This document shows, one piece after another, positions 8,778-18,546 of a DNA stretch of 40,504 nucleotides. This DNA is from JAHJDS01 sp964569795 (GTDB taxonomy: Bacteria; Desulfobacterota; Desulfarculia; Desulfarculales; JAHJDS01), in assembly GCA_964569795.1 (NCBI GenBank), contig CAZMVB010000036.1, forward strand, positions 1 to 40,504. Reading direction: 5' to 3'. The notes under the pieces were generated by a model. That model saw only the letters and a program-made list of their open reading frames with translations. It ran no database searches and was not told where the DNA came from. The first letter of the stretch is position 1; each line of letters starts with the position of its first letter. Position numbers and translations under genes: made by a program.

Positions 8778-8830
8778 TCCGTGCCGTTGGTCAGGCGTTT
8801 TCTCCGGACGATCGGCGGTCGGGTCCTCCC

Positions 8831-10366
8831 TCAGGGACCCGGCGGCAGGGCGCAGTTCCGGTCAGGTTTGATGATGGCCCGGCCGGGCCCCCGGGTCACC
8901 GGACGGCCCACGGCCCGGATGATTCCCTGGAGCAGCCCCCGGAAGACCAGGTGGTGCCAGGGGAGGAGCGAGGCCCAGTAGGCCATCCCCCAAAGCCCCC
9001 GGGGCAGGAACCGAGCGGCGACGGTCAATTCGGTCTCCCCCTCCCCCGCAGGCGACAGCCTGAACTCCAGGACCGCCTCCCCGGGCAGCTTCATCTCGGC
9101 CACCAGAATCAGCCTCGAGTTCTCCTCGACCCGAAGCACCCGCCAGAAGTCCAGGGCGTCGCCCACCAGCAGCCGCTCCGGATCGCGCCGGCCGCGGGAG
9201 AGCCCGACGCCGCCGGCCAGCCGGTCGGCCATTCCCCGGAGGCGCCAAAGCATCTGGCCCCGGTGCCAGCCCCGCCAGCCGCCCAGGCGCACCACCTCGG
9301 CCCAGACCCGACCGGGGTCGGCCCGGACCCGGACCCCGTAGGCCATCTCCAGCACGGTGCCCCCGGCGTAGGGGGCGTCGTCACAGTAGGACCACTCGGG
9401 AACGGGCAGCCGACCGGCGTCCATCCAGCAGGTCTCGACGGCCCCCTGCCTGACCCGCTCCAGTGCCCGCCGGATGGCCTCCCGGCAAGAGGTCAGCTCC
9501 CGGGGGATCATCCGTCTGATCCTGTCGTCGGTGACGACCACGGTGTTGCGCAGCCCCTCGGCCAGGGGGCGGGCCAGGGCGGCCGGCACCGGGGTGATGA
9601 GGTGGATCCAGTAGGAGCTCAAACGGGGCGACAGCACTGGCACCCCGATGATCAGCCGCCGCCTCAGACCCGCCTCCTGGGCGTACATCTGAAACAGCCG
9701 GGCATAGGTGGTCACCTCCGGACCGCCGATGTCCAGGGTCTGTCCCAGGACGGCGTCGGTCTCGAGGCACCCGATCAGATAGGCCAGCACGTCGCTGATG
9801 GCGATGGGCTGAACCCCGGATCGGACCCAGCGGGGGGCGATCATCACCGGCAGCCGGTCCGTCAGATATCGCAGCAGCTCGAAGGAGGCGCTGCCCGAAC
9901 CCAGGATCATCGCCGCCCGGAGAAACGTCCGGGGCACCGGCCCGGAGCCCAGGATTCGCCCCACCTCGGTGCGCGAGGCCAGGTGTTCGCTCAGCCCCTC
10001 CGCCTCGTTGCCCAGGCCGCCCAGATAGATGATCCGCTCCAGGCCGGCCATTGCGGCGGCCTGGACCATGTTTTGGGCCGCCCGCCGGTCGGCCTCGGCG
10101 TAGCCCTTCTTGGCGGCGGCCATGGAGTGGACCAGGTAGTAGGCCGCGCCGCAGCCCCGGGCGGCGGCCTGCATGGACGCCGGGTCCAGGACGTCCGCCC
10201 GGGCCAGCTGGATGCCGGGGTGCGAGGCCCAGGGACGGCACCTCAGCTTGTCCGGATTGCGGCCGATGGCCCGGACCGTGTAGCCCCGTTCGAGCAGGCG
10301 GGGCACCAGCCGGCCCCCGACGTATCCGGTGGCCCCGGCCACCATGATCGGTTTATCGCCCGCCAT
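8831..10366 (-). CDS. SDR-family NAD(P)-binding protein with C-terminal DUF2867 domain
   Basis: This 511-residue protein has an atypical short-chain dehydrogenase domain (about 1-310) with the Rossmann motif GATGYVGGRLVPRLLERG, then a DUF2867 domain (about 330-505) of the SRPBCC-like kind. The architecture matches the YbjT/COG0702-DUF2867 family; the reaction of the family is not established, and no substrate can be named. The start ATG has GGAGG upstream. It is transcribed away from the class II photolyase, 126 bp apart. Family members are often found near photolyase genes in light-response clusters of other bacteria, so a link to light or oxidative stress is plausible but inferred. Confidence 0.85.
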   Translation of the reverse strand: MAGDKPIMVAGATGYVGGRLVPRLLERGYTVRAIGRNPDKLRCRPWASHPGIQLARADVLDPASMQAAARGCGAAYYLVHSMAAAKKGYAEADRRAAQNMVQAAAMAGLERIIYLGGLGNEAEGLSEHLASRTEVGRILGSGPVPRTFLRAAMILGSGSASFELLRYLTDRLPVMIAPRWVRSGVQPIAISDVLAYLIGCLETDAVLGQTLDIGGPEVTTYARLFQMYAQEAGLRRRLIIGVPVLSPRLSSYWIHLITPVPAALARPLAEGLRNTVVVTDDRIRRMIPRELTSCREAIRRALERVRQGAVETCWMDAGRLPVPEWSYCDDAPYAGGTVLEMAYGVRVRADPGRVWAEVVRLGGWRGWHRGQMLWRLRGMADRLAGGVGLSRGRRDPERLLVGDALDFWRVLRVEENSRLILVAEMKLPGEAVLEFRLSPAGEGETELTVAARFLPRGLWGMAYWASLLPWHHLVFRGLLQGIIRAVGRPVTRGPGRAIIKPDRNCALPPGP

Positions 10367-10492
10367 AACCGGCCTCCAGGGAGTGATCGAACACAGTCAT
10401 GCTGGCCAGTCTAAGTACCCCACGTTAAAATATCATATACTCTCAACAAATTCATTCGGACCCGGAGGCCGATTCCCAAACGAGGAAGTATA

Positions 10493-11965
<1,473 letters not shown>

Positions 11966-12071
11966 CCGGTTCGGCCGGGTTTGATGACGGGCATGGGGAG
12001 AGGCCGCGGCCCTTGAGTTTGACCCCGGTCAATGCTATGCAGGGACGTATCAACTCCACCGGGAGGGCCGA

Positions 12072-12389
12072 ATGACTTGGCTGTTCATCATCAGCACCGA
12101 TAACGGCGAGACCATCTACAACGCCATGCGACTGGCCAACGTGGCCGTGGACAAGGGCGACCCGGTCAGCGTGTTCATGCTGGGCCGGGGCGTGACGTAC
12201 GAGACCAGCGGCGGCGAGTCGTTCGACGTCGTGGGCCAGGTCGAGCGGTTCCAGGAACAGGGCGATTTTTACGTCTGAGGGGTCTGCCTCAAAGCCCACG
12301 GTCTGGTGGGCTCGGGGAGCTGTCCGGTGGCCTGGATGGACGACCTGTACGAACTGGCCAAGGAGGCGGACAAGGTCCTGACCTTCTGA
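12072..12389 (+). CDS. DsrE-family selenoprotein (TGA at 12276-12278 read as selenocysteine)
   Basis: Conventional reading gives a 68-residue fragment ending ...QGDFYV at TGA 12276-12278. The same frame continues for 36 codons as GVCLKAHGLVGSGSCPVAWM, then a tail ending LYELAKEADKVLTF before TGA at 12387-12389. Both halves are parts of one DsrE-family domain: FIISTDNGETIYNAMRLAN is the usual N-terminus, and the usual C-terminus is a CGxCLKxRG motif followed by a DLYE..KEADKVLTF helix. The TGA sits exactly at the first cysteine of that CxxC, giving UGVC in a 105-residue protein of normal family length. A bacterial SECIS-like hairpin follows. DsrE-like selenoproteins are known as a family; small DsrE proteins handle persulfide or sulfur transfer in the cytoplasm. 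GGGAGG precedes the ATG. A simple nonsense mutation is unlikely because the downstream coding is intact. Confidence 0.88.
12279..12319 (+). promoter_or_regulatory. Bacterial SECIS-like hairpin of the DsrE selenoprotein
   Basis: A perfect 7-bp stem, AGCCCAC (12293-12299) with GTGGGCT (12306-12312), closes the loop GGTCTG (12300-12305). The loop begins 21 nt after the TGA, within the 16-37 nt window known for bacterial SECIS elements, and starts with GG as the rule requires. The loop bases match those I recall for the E. coli fdhF SECIS apical loop. A lower CTC/GAG pairing (12288-12290 with 12317-12319) may extend the stem. It should bind SelB carrying Sec-tRNA. Confidence 0.82.
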
Positions 12390-12429
12390 GGGGCGCCGCG
12401 CTCCGGCGGGTCGTCCCCGCGGGACCTGC

Positions 12430-14205
12430 CTAGCGGCACTTCCCCGGCCGCTCGGCAATGACCATGACCGGCAGCCGGCCCAGTTCCATACGGCGGACAA
12501 AGGCGCACCGCTCGGTCCAGACACCGTCCGGGCCGGGCAGTTGCACGCCGACGAGTGTTCCCGCCGGACGGGCCGCGGCGCTCAGGACCCGGTACGAAAA
12601 ACCTCCGCCCGGGGCGCGCCGGTCCCAGAAGTTGCGGGCGATCAGCCGCCGGGTCGGGTGCCAGATGATCGTTCCCTTGAGGGACACGACGCTGATCCGG
12701 CCCCTCCCGCAGAAGACGATCCGGTCCAGGGCGGACAGACCGGCCTGACCCCTGGCCTTGAGCACGGCCGCGGCCCGGGCGCCGGCCGCCTCGAAGGCGC
12801 TCCGGGGACACCCGGGCGGTCCCGGCAAGGGGGCCGGGCGGGCCGGGGGGGCCGGCGCGGCAATCGCCCGCCGGGGGGCGGTCAGGTCCAGGCGCATGAC
12901 AAAGACCTTTTCCTGGCCCACATCCCGCCCCCAGTTGCTGGCCCAGACAACCACCCGGCCGTCCCGGGTGATGGTGGCGTGGGTTTCCTCCCAGTATTTT
13001 TTATAGCCGCTGTAAACCGGGGCCAGGTAATAGACCTCGGGCCGGCGGCGATCCAGCTTGACCAGCACGATCTTGCGGGAGAGCCAGTTATTGGCCTTGC
13101 GGCCCGGCTGCTGGTGGGTGGAGACGACGCACCAGCCCGGGGTGTTGCACGAGACGTGAATCCCGCCGGTGAAACCATGGGGCGAGGCGTTACTGTAGAA
13201 CAGCCGGATCAGACGGATGTAGCCCGTCCCGGCATATGAGCCGCCCGACTCGAGGATGGGCCGCGTTGTCCAGTCGATGGGGATCAGGTCGATGAAATCG
13301 GTCCGGGTGTTCTGCATGACGATCACTTCCCGGCCCGCGGTGTCCAGGCCCACGTCGCTGTGGGCCGTGCTGTGGGCCAGGCGATGGAACCGGGTCAAGG
13401 CCCGGTCGGCCATGACCAGGCCGGACAGACGGGTGGTGCCCGCGTCGCTGCCGATCAAGACGTAAGTGCCCCGGGGCGACATGCCCACCCAGTCGATGCC
13501 CGTCTCGTTCTTGGGCAGCTTGTACAGGCCCACCACCCGGTCCTGTCGCCGATCCCAGCACAAGAGGTAGCGCAGCCGGTAGTCGTCGTTCTTGCCCTGC
13601 AGGGCCAGGGCCCAGTAGCGCATGTCCAGCGACGGCTCGCCCTCGTTCTTCATGGTCACCCGGTACAGGTCCGGCTCGGCCTTGATGATCGGACCGATCC
13701 TGGGATCCTTCCGGAAATCCTTGATCACGGTCACCTTCCCGGTCCGGACGTTGAACTGGATGATGCGGAAGTCCCGGAGGCACCACAGGAGGTCGTTTTT
13801 CTGGGGGTCCCAGCGGGGGTCCTCGATGTCCCGCAGGAACATGACCCGGTGGGAGGGGGCGTCGTAAGGCGGTACGGCCTTGAACACCGCCCAGTCGCCC
13901 GAACGGATCTGCCTGAGGACAATCAGGGACTTGTCCAGATTGAAGGGGTCGAACCGGGCGTACTCCTGCCGCCAATCGGGCCCCTGGCCGACCCGGGTCA
14001 GCTGGGTCTTGAACCGGGCGTCGATCCAGGACTGGCCCACCCGGGGGACCGCCCGGGGGCTGAGGCCGAAGGTCGGGTTTTCACCGGACCGGGGATCGGG
14101 GACCTTGACCAAAGACGATGGGTCCACCAGACCGGCCGCCGCGGTCCCCATCAGAATAATAAGCCAACCGGCCATGACCGTTATCCGGCCCAAGCGCCTG
14201 GACAT
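12430..14205 (-). CDS. Secreted protein with repeat-rich propeller-like body and Cache-like C-terminal domain
   Basis: This 591-residue protein has a signal peptide (hydrophobic stretch within residues 9-25, likely cleavage after TAAAG) and should act in the periplasm or outside the cell. The central part (about 60-440) has recurring beta-strand phrases with WDxxxxRV and SPRGTYVLIGSD-type segments, suggesting a beta-propeller such as a TolB/WD-like fold; this is inferred. The last 130 residues resemble a single Cache domain (WHPTRRLIARNFWDRRAPGG, then VGVQLPGPDG), normally a small-molecule sensor, but with no TM or signalling output attached. A proline/alanine linker (about 445-465) separates the parts. 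GGGAGGGAG precedes the ATG. It is convergent with the selenoprotein gene. I do not recognise a named family. Confidence 0.65.
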   Translation of the reverse strand: MSRRLGRITVMAGWLIILMGTAAAGLVDPSSLVKVPDPRSGENPTFGLSPRAVPRVGQSWIDARFKTQLTRVGQGPDWRQEYARFDPFNLDKSLIVLRQIRSGDWAVFKAVPPYDAPSHRVMFLRDIEDPRWDPQKNDLLWCLRDFRIIQFNVRTGKVTVIKDFRKDPRIGPIIKAEPDLYRVTMKNEGEPSLDMRYWALALQGKNDDYRLRYLLCWDRRQDRVVGLYKLPKNETGIDWVGMSPRGTYVLIGSDAGTTRLSGLVMADRALTRFHRLAHSTAHSDVGLDTAGREVIVMQNTRTDFIDLIPIDWTTRPILESGGSYAGTGYIRLIRLFYSNASPHGFTGGIHVSCNTPGWCVVSTHQQPGRKANNWLSRKIVLVKLDRRRPEVYYLAPVYSGYKKYWEETHATITRDGRVVVWASNWGRDVGQEKVFVMRLDLTAPRRAIAAPAPPARPAPLPGPPGCPRSAFEAAGARAAAVLKARGQAGLSALDRIVFCGRGRISVVSLKGTIIWHPTRRLIARNFWDRRAPGGGFSYRVLSAAARPAGTLVGVQLPGPDGVWTERCAFVRRMELGRLPVMVIAERPGKCR

Positions 14206-14275
14206 GTCTCCCTCCCGGCCTGAAACGGGCCCGAGCGTCAGAGCGGACGAAACCCCGGCCTCCGGGGCCTAATTC

Positions 14276-14305
14276 ATGATACCGGGCCGGGGTCCCCGCT
14301 GTAAA
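14276..14305 (-). promoter_or_regulatory. Sigma-70-type promoter of the secreted Cache-like protein
   Basis: On the minus strand, TTTACA (14305-14300) and TATCAT (14281-14276) are separated by 18 bp and lie 70-100 bp upstream of the start codon at 14205. The leader contains a GC hairpin, CCCCGG/CCGGGG, at about 14253-14267. Confidence 0.5.
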
Positions 14306-14365
14306 CGTTTTCAAAAAAGGAGGGGCCGGCGGTCACCTCAGGGCACGGCCGCCGCCTGGAGGGCC

Positions 14366-14546
14366 AAGCCCGGATCATTCATAAGGGTTCGTAGCGAGGC
14401 GTCGATATCCCGAGCGAGGGGCGAAGTTGGAGCCGTTTTGGCGCGGAGGCATACTTGGACAGTATGTCGAGCACCAAAACGGTGAAACGAGCCTCGCAGC
14501 CGGGATAGCGGCGCCGCAGCAGAAGACTTATGAATGATCCGGGCTT
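14366..14546. mobile_element. 181-bp palindromic MITE-like element at the flgL 3' end
   Basis: The element has perfect 20-bp terminal inverted repeats, AAGCCCGGATCATTCATAAG at 14366-14385 and its complement at 14527-14546. The interior keeps the same symmetry centre: CCGTTTTGG (14433-14441) pairs with CCAAAACGG (14474-14482), and a central hairpin CATACT-TGGAC-AGTATG lies at 14450-14466. Two further 7-bp arms (GCGAGGC 14394, TATCCCG 14406) pair with partners at 14491 and 14501 in non-nested order. It has no ORF. The right repeat overlaps two bases of the flgL stop codon. No target duplication was found, so it could instead be a complex 3' UTR structure. Apart from this element and the promoter at 14276-14305, nothing else is seen in 14206-14544. 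Confidence 0.6.
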
Positions 14547-16737
14547 AACTGATGTAATCGACCAGGCTGACCTGGGTGACCAGGGACGCCGAGGTCAGGG
14601 CGGCCTGGTAGGCCTGCTCCTTGACCTTGAGGTCGTTAATGGCCTGGACGATGTCCACGTCCTCGGTCTTGGACAGGGTGTTGGTCAGGGTCACGTTTTC
14701 ATCGGCGAAGATGTTGGTCCGGGCCTCGAGCCGGTTTTTCTTGGCCCCCAGGTCGGCCATCTCGTCCAGGACGCGCTGATAGGCGGTGTCGAGCTGGGGC
14801 AAAACGGCCCCCACGGCCGAGTCGTCGTTTTGCTCCAGGGCCCGCTGCAGGGTCTTGAGCACGTCGAAGACGTTGTTGGCGTCGTTCTGGTCGCCGAATA
14901 TGTCCTCGGCGGTGTAGTTGACCTTGATGCGGTTGGTCCGGGAGACGTTGACGTTCAGGTCCTGGTTGTCCCCCTGGTAGTGGCCGACGTCCACGGTGAA
15001 CCGGTCGCCCACGGCCAGGGTGCCGCGGTTCTGAAAGGCGACGAACACGCCCCGGGCCAGGCCCGAGTCGCCGTAGATGGCCGTATTGTCCGCCGAGGCG
15101 TCAAAGGTGTCGGCCGCGGTCCAGGTGGTGCCTCCGTCCTCGCTGACCCGGAACTTGGCCCCGTTGTCCAGGCCCCCGGCCAGGGAGGTGTGATTCATGG
15201 CCGTGACCACGCCGGTGCCGTCGTTGCCGGCCGCCAGCGAGGCCGTGACCAGGGCCGAGGCGTCGGCGTCCTGGTTGATGGCCTCGCGGATCTGGGCCGC
15301 GGACGAGATGATATTCCCGCCGGCGTCGGTGGCCAGATTGACGGTGATGACCTGTCCCGAGACCGAGACCGACAGGGGCTGGCTGACCGCGCCCGGATCG
15401 ACGTAGGCGACCATGATGCCGTTGCCCTGGGTGCCGCCCTGTTTGGCGGTGAAGGTCAGGTCGTTGTCGGCCCCGGCCAGGGCGGTGCTCATGGAGGCCG
15501 AGTCGCCGTCCACGTTCCCGGCCGTGGTCACCTCCAGGACGTACTTCTTGGTGTCCAGGGCGGCGACGTCGGTGTAGCCCATGGCCTGGACATACCCGGT
15601 GCCGTCATTGTTCGGGGCGTTGGCCACCGAGATGAGGGCGCTGGCCTCGGCGCTGTTCTGGAGGGCGGTGATGACGTCGGCGGCGGTGGACTGGAGGGCG
15701 TCCAGGCCGCCGCTGAGATTGGTCGGACCATAGTCGGCGTTGATCTCGGTCAGGCCGGTGCCGCCGGCGGCGGCGTTGACCGTGATGCCGTTGACCACCG
15801 TGCCGTTGACCGCCGCGGCCACGGCGTTGGCGGTCGGGTAGTTGGCCCCGTCGGTGGTCAGGAGGACCCGGATGGTGTTCCCGCTGACGCTGACCGTCTG
15901 GCCGACGACGCCGGTGTTGCCGCCGTCGATGTACTGGATCTGGATGTCGTTGCCCGCCGAGCCGGCGGTGGCCGCGGTGTAGGTGATGTCCCCGTTGGCC
16001 CCGAAGCCGGTGGTGGTGTGGCTGGCCTGGGCGGCGACGCCGCTCTTCAGGGTGACGGTGATGTCCGTCCCGTTGACGCTGACCGAGGTGGTCGGATTGG
16101 CCGCCCCGGGGTCCACGAACCGGATCCGGACCGGCGTGGTCAGGTTGCCGTCGTTGAGATCAATAAAGGACAGGTCGTTGTTGTCGTTGCTGAAATTGGT
16201 CATCAGCCCGGCGTAGTCGCCCGAGGTGTTGACCAGGCCCTGATAGGTCGAGCTGTTGTACTGGCCGGGTTGGGCCGCCTCGATGTTCCAGCCCGGGATC
16301 ACCGCCGCGGCCCCGGTCTTCAATCCGGCGAAGATGTAGCGGTTGTTGAGCTTGGTGTTGGCCAGGGTGATGATCTGGTCGTAGATGTTCGTCATCTCGG
16401 CCGCGGCGGCGGCGCGCTGCTGATCGGAGTAGGTCCCGGTGGCCATCTGCTCGGCCAGTTCCTTGGCCCGCTGGAGGCGGTCCAGGACCGAGTTCAGGGC
16501 CGTCTCGGTGCTGCCCAGCCAGCTCTGGCCGAAGTTCACGTCGGTCTGGTACTGGTCCATCTGGCGCAGGGTGTCCTTGACCCCGAGGACGCTCACCAGG
16601 CCCACCGGGTCGTCCGAGGGCTTGTTGATACGCTTGCCGGTCGAGACCTGGATGTTCTTCTCCTGCAGACCGACCGTGATCTGGTTCAGGTTATTGGTGA
16701 TGTCCCGGTAAATGAGTCCGGTGGTGGTCCTGATCAT
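14545..16737 (-). CDS. flgL: Flagellar hook-filament junction protein FlgL with long variable insertion
   Basis: FlgL (HAP3) joins the hook to the filament outside the cell and is exported by the flagellar type III system. The conserved flagellin-like N-terminus (MIRTTTGLIYRDITNNLNQI, then STGKRINKPSDDPVG) and C-terminal helices (about 600-730, ending VKEQAYQAALTSASLVTQVS) are clear. At 730 residues it is much longer than the usual 300-550; the extra length is a variable beta-rich region (about 150-560) with at least three related segments of the type ...SVSVNGTDITVTL (about 203-230, 249-296 and 426-474). The two longer ones share a trailing ...LSGGLD or LAGGLD. The ATG has GAGG upstream. It lies 23 bp after flgK and is the last gene of the flgN-K-L operon. 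Confidence 0.95.
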   Translation of the reverse strand: MIRTTTGLIYRDITNNLNQITVGLQEKNIQVSTGKRINKPSDDPVGLVSVLGVKDTLRQMDQYQTDVNFGQSWLGSTETALNSVLDRLQRAKELAEQMATGTYSDQQRAAAAAEMTNIYDQIITLANTKLNNRYIFAGLKTGAAAVIPGWNIEAAQPGQYNSSTYQGLVNTSGDYAGLMTNFSNDNNDLSFIDLNDGNLTTPVRIRFVDPGAANPTTSVSVNGTDITVTLKSGVAAQASHTTTGFGANGDITYTAATAGSAGNDIQIQYIDGGNTGVVGQTVSVSGNTIRVLLTTDGANYPTANAVAAAVNGTVVNGITVNAAAGGTGLTEINADYGPTNLSGGLDALQSTAADVITALQNSAEASALISVANAPNNDGTGYVQAMGYTDVAALDTKKYVLEVTTAGNVDGDSASMSTALAGADNDLTFTAKQGGTQGNGIMVAYVDPGAVSQPLSVSVSGQVITVNLATDAGGNIISSAAQIREAINQDADASALVTASLAAGNDGTGVVTAMNHTSLAGGLDNGAKFRVSEDGGTTWTAADTFDASADNTAIYGDSGLARGVFVAFQNRGTLAVGDRFTVDVGHYQGDNQDLNVNVSRTNRIKVNYTAEDIFGDQNDANNVFDVLKTLQRALEQNDDSAVGAVLPQLDTAYQRVLDEMADLGAKKNRLEARTNIFADENVTLTNTLSKTEDVDIVQAINDLKVKEQAYQAALTSASLVTQVSLVDYIS

Positions 16738-16760
16738 GTTCGCCTCGAAGTTGTCCGGTC

Positions 16761-18545
16761 TCAGGCCTTGATGTTGAGCACGGTCTGGAGCAGCTCGTCG
16801 GCCGTCTTCACCAGAACGGCCGACATCTGGTAGGCCCTCTGGAACTTGATGATGTTGACCATTTCCTCGTCCAGGGACACGCCGCTGACCGAATCCCGCT
16901 GGTCGTTGAGTTGGTTGACCATCTGATTGACGAAACCCTCGGCCGTCTTGGCCTGGTCCACCCGGGTGCCCAGTTCGCTGACGATGCCGTTCAGGTATCC
17001 GGCAAAGGTCTGGTTGGCCGGCGGCCCGCCGAGGACGCTCTTGTCCTTGAGGTCGGCCAGGTCCAGGGCGTTCTGGTTGTCGCCTGTGTTAAATGTGCCG
17101 TCGTCGGGGTTGACCCGGGCGGCGGCCACGTAATCCGAGTTGTCCACGAGGACATTGTTGACGGCCATGGAGCTGGCGTACACCCCGATCTGGGTCGGCT
17201 GGGTCGAGTCCCAGGAAAAGAAGGTGTTCAGGCCCAGGGCGGCCAGGATCTTGGAGTCGTCCTGGGCGAAGGCGAAGGTGTCGCCCGTCGAGGCGGCCAG
17301 GTTCAGCTTGCCGGTGCTGGTGATCGAGGCCGTCACCCCGGAGCCCAGGTCGTTGATGGCGCTGACCAGCTGGTTGCCGGTCATGCCGGCGGTCAGGGTC
17401 ACGGTGTACTGGGTGGCCGTGCCGGCCGCGTCGTAAACGTAGAAGGTCAGGGTCCCGTCGTCCACCAGCTTGTCGTAGAAGTCCAGACCGCTGGCGGCGG
17501 TGTCCAGGGCCGCGGTGGGGTCGGAGATGGTCGTCGTCCCGGTCAGGTTCGAGAAGGCGGTCTGGCCGACGCCCTGGGAGTGCTGATCGTTGACCTCCCA
17601 GATCAGGGTCTTGGCCAGCTGATTGAGGTAGTTCTTGAAGTCATAGACCGCGGTGTGATTGCCGTCGGCGTCGGCCAGGGTGTCGAAGCGGATGTCCATC
17701 CAGCCCTTCATCTTGCCGCCGGTGATGTCGTTGCGGTCGATCAGTCCGGCGCTGGGATTGGCCGGATCCTTTTCCCGGTCGTAGTACAGGTTGTCCCCGT
17801 CCATGGACAGGGTCCAGTTCTGGTGGCTCTCGACCAGGAGCTTGCCCTTCCCGGTGAAGACGGTGACGGTGTGGTTGGCCGTCTCGAAGTAGGTGATCGA
17901 GATCTCCTGGGAGAGCTTCTGGAGGAGCAGGTCCCGGCGGTCCCGGAAGTCGTTGGCCGAGCGCCCGGTGTTTTCGCTTTCCATGATCCGCTGGTTCAGG
18001 TCGGCGATCTCGGCGGTCATCTCGTTGATCTTGGTCACCGAGGCGCCCATGGACTGGTTGGCGTCCTTGGAGACCTGATCCAGGTCGGTGATGAGTTGGT
18101 TGAACCGGACGGACAGGGCCTGGGCCTGGGCGACGAGGGCCTCCCGCTCGGGCGACCCGCTGGGGTTGTTGGCCACGTCCTGCCAGGCGTTGAAGAACTC
18201 GGTCAGTTGCTGGGTCAGGCCATAGTCCCCGGTCTCGTTGAGCATGGACTCGATGCGCTGCAGGTCGCTTACCATCGTCTCGTTCCGGGAGAGGTCGGAG
18301 TGCTTCTCGTTGAGGCGGTCGGTCAGGTACTGATCGGCGTGACGCAGGATGGCCTGGGGGGTCACGCCCCGGCCCAGAAATCCCTCGCGGACCTGTTCCG
18401 GGTTCTGGGTCTGGAGGACCAGCGTCTGGCGGGAGAACCCCGGCGTCGAGACGTTGGCCACGTTGTGCGAGGTGACGTCGATGGCCCGCTGATAGCTGAA
18501 CAGGGCCAGCTTGGCCGTGTCCAGCATCGAGCCGACACCGGCCAC
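16761..18545 (-). CDS. flgK: Flagellar hook-associated protein 1 FlgK
   Basis: FlgK (HAP1) forms the first ring of the hook-filament junction. The protein has 594 residues, normal for the family. The N-terminus has the rod/hook signature LFSYQRAIDVTSHNVANVST followed by PGFSRQTLV, and the C-terminus has SGVSLDEEMVNIIKFQRAYQ, as in all axial proteins. I chose the GTG at 18545 because GAGGT sits just upstream and the reading frame nearly abuts flgN (stop at 18547-18549); an ATG six codons further in has no ribosome binding site. It is the middle gene of flgN-K-L and its partner chaperone FlgN is encoded directly before it. Confidence 0.95.
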   Translation of the reverse strand: MAGVGSMLDTAKLALFSYQRAIDVTSHNVANVSTPGFSRQTLVLQTQNPEQVREGFLGRGVTPQAILRHADQYLTDRLNEKHSDLSRNETMVSDLQRIESMLNETGDYGLTQQLTEFFNAWQDVANNPSGSPEREALVAQAQALSVRFNQLITDLDQVSKDANQSMGASVTKINEMTAEIADLNQRIMESENTGRSANDFRDRRDLLLQKLSQEISITYFETANHTVTVFTGKGKLLVESHQNWTLSMDGDNLYYDREKDPANPSAGLIDRNDITGGKMKGWMDIRFDTLADADGNHTAVYDFKNYLNQLAKTLIWEVNDQHSQGVGQTAFSNLTGTTTISDPTAALDTAASGLDFYDKLVDDGTLTFYVYDAAGTATQYTVTLTAGMTGNQLVSAINDLGSGVTASITSTGKLNLAASTGDTFAFAQDDSKILAALGLNTFFSWDSTQPTQIGVYASSMAVNNVLVDNSDYVAAARVNPDDGTFNTGDNQNALDLADLKDKSVLGGPPANQTFAGYLNGIVSELGTRVDQAKTAEGFVNQMVNQLNDQRDSVSGVSLDEEMVNIIKFQRAYQMSAVLVKTADELLQTVLNIKA

Positions 18546-18546
18546 G

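Noticed and set aside
12072..12278. DsrE gene as a pseudogene truncated by a nonsense mutation
   Set aside because: The downstream frame is fully family-like, the stop falls exactly at the redox cysteine, and a SECIS-like hairpin follows.
12269..12811. Minus-strand open frame across the DsrE selenoprotein 3' half
   Set aside because: It is in another frame of the secreted Cache-like gene and has proline/arginine/glycine-rich content typical of shadow frames in GC-rich DNA.
14530..16833. Long plus-strand open frames opposite flgL and flgK
   Set aside because: They are stop-free shadows of GC-rich coding DNA with low-complexity Gly/Val/Asp composition and no start signals.
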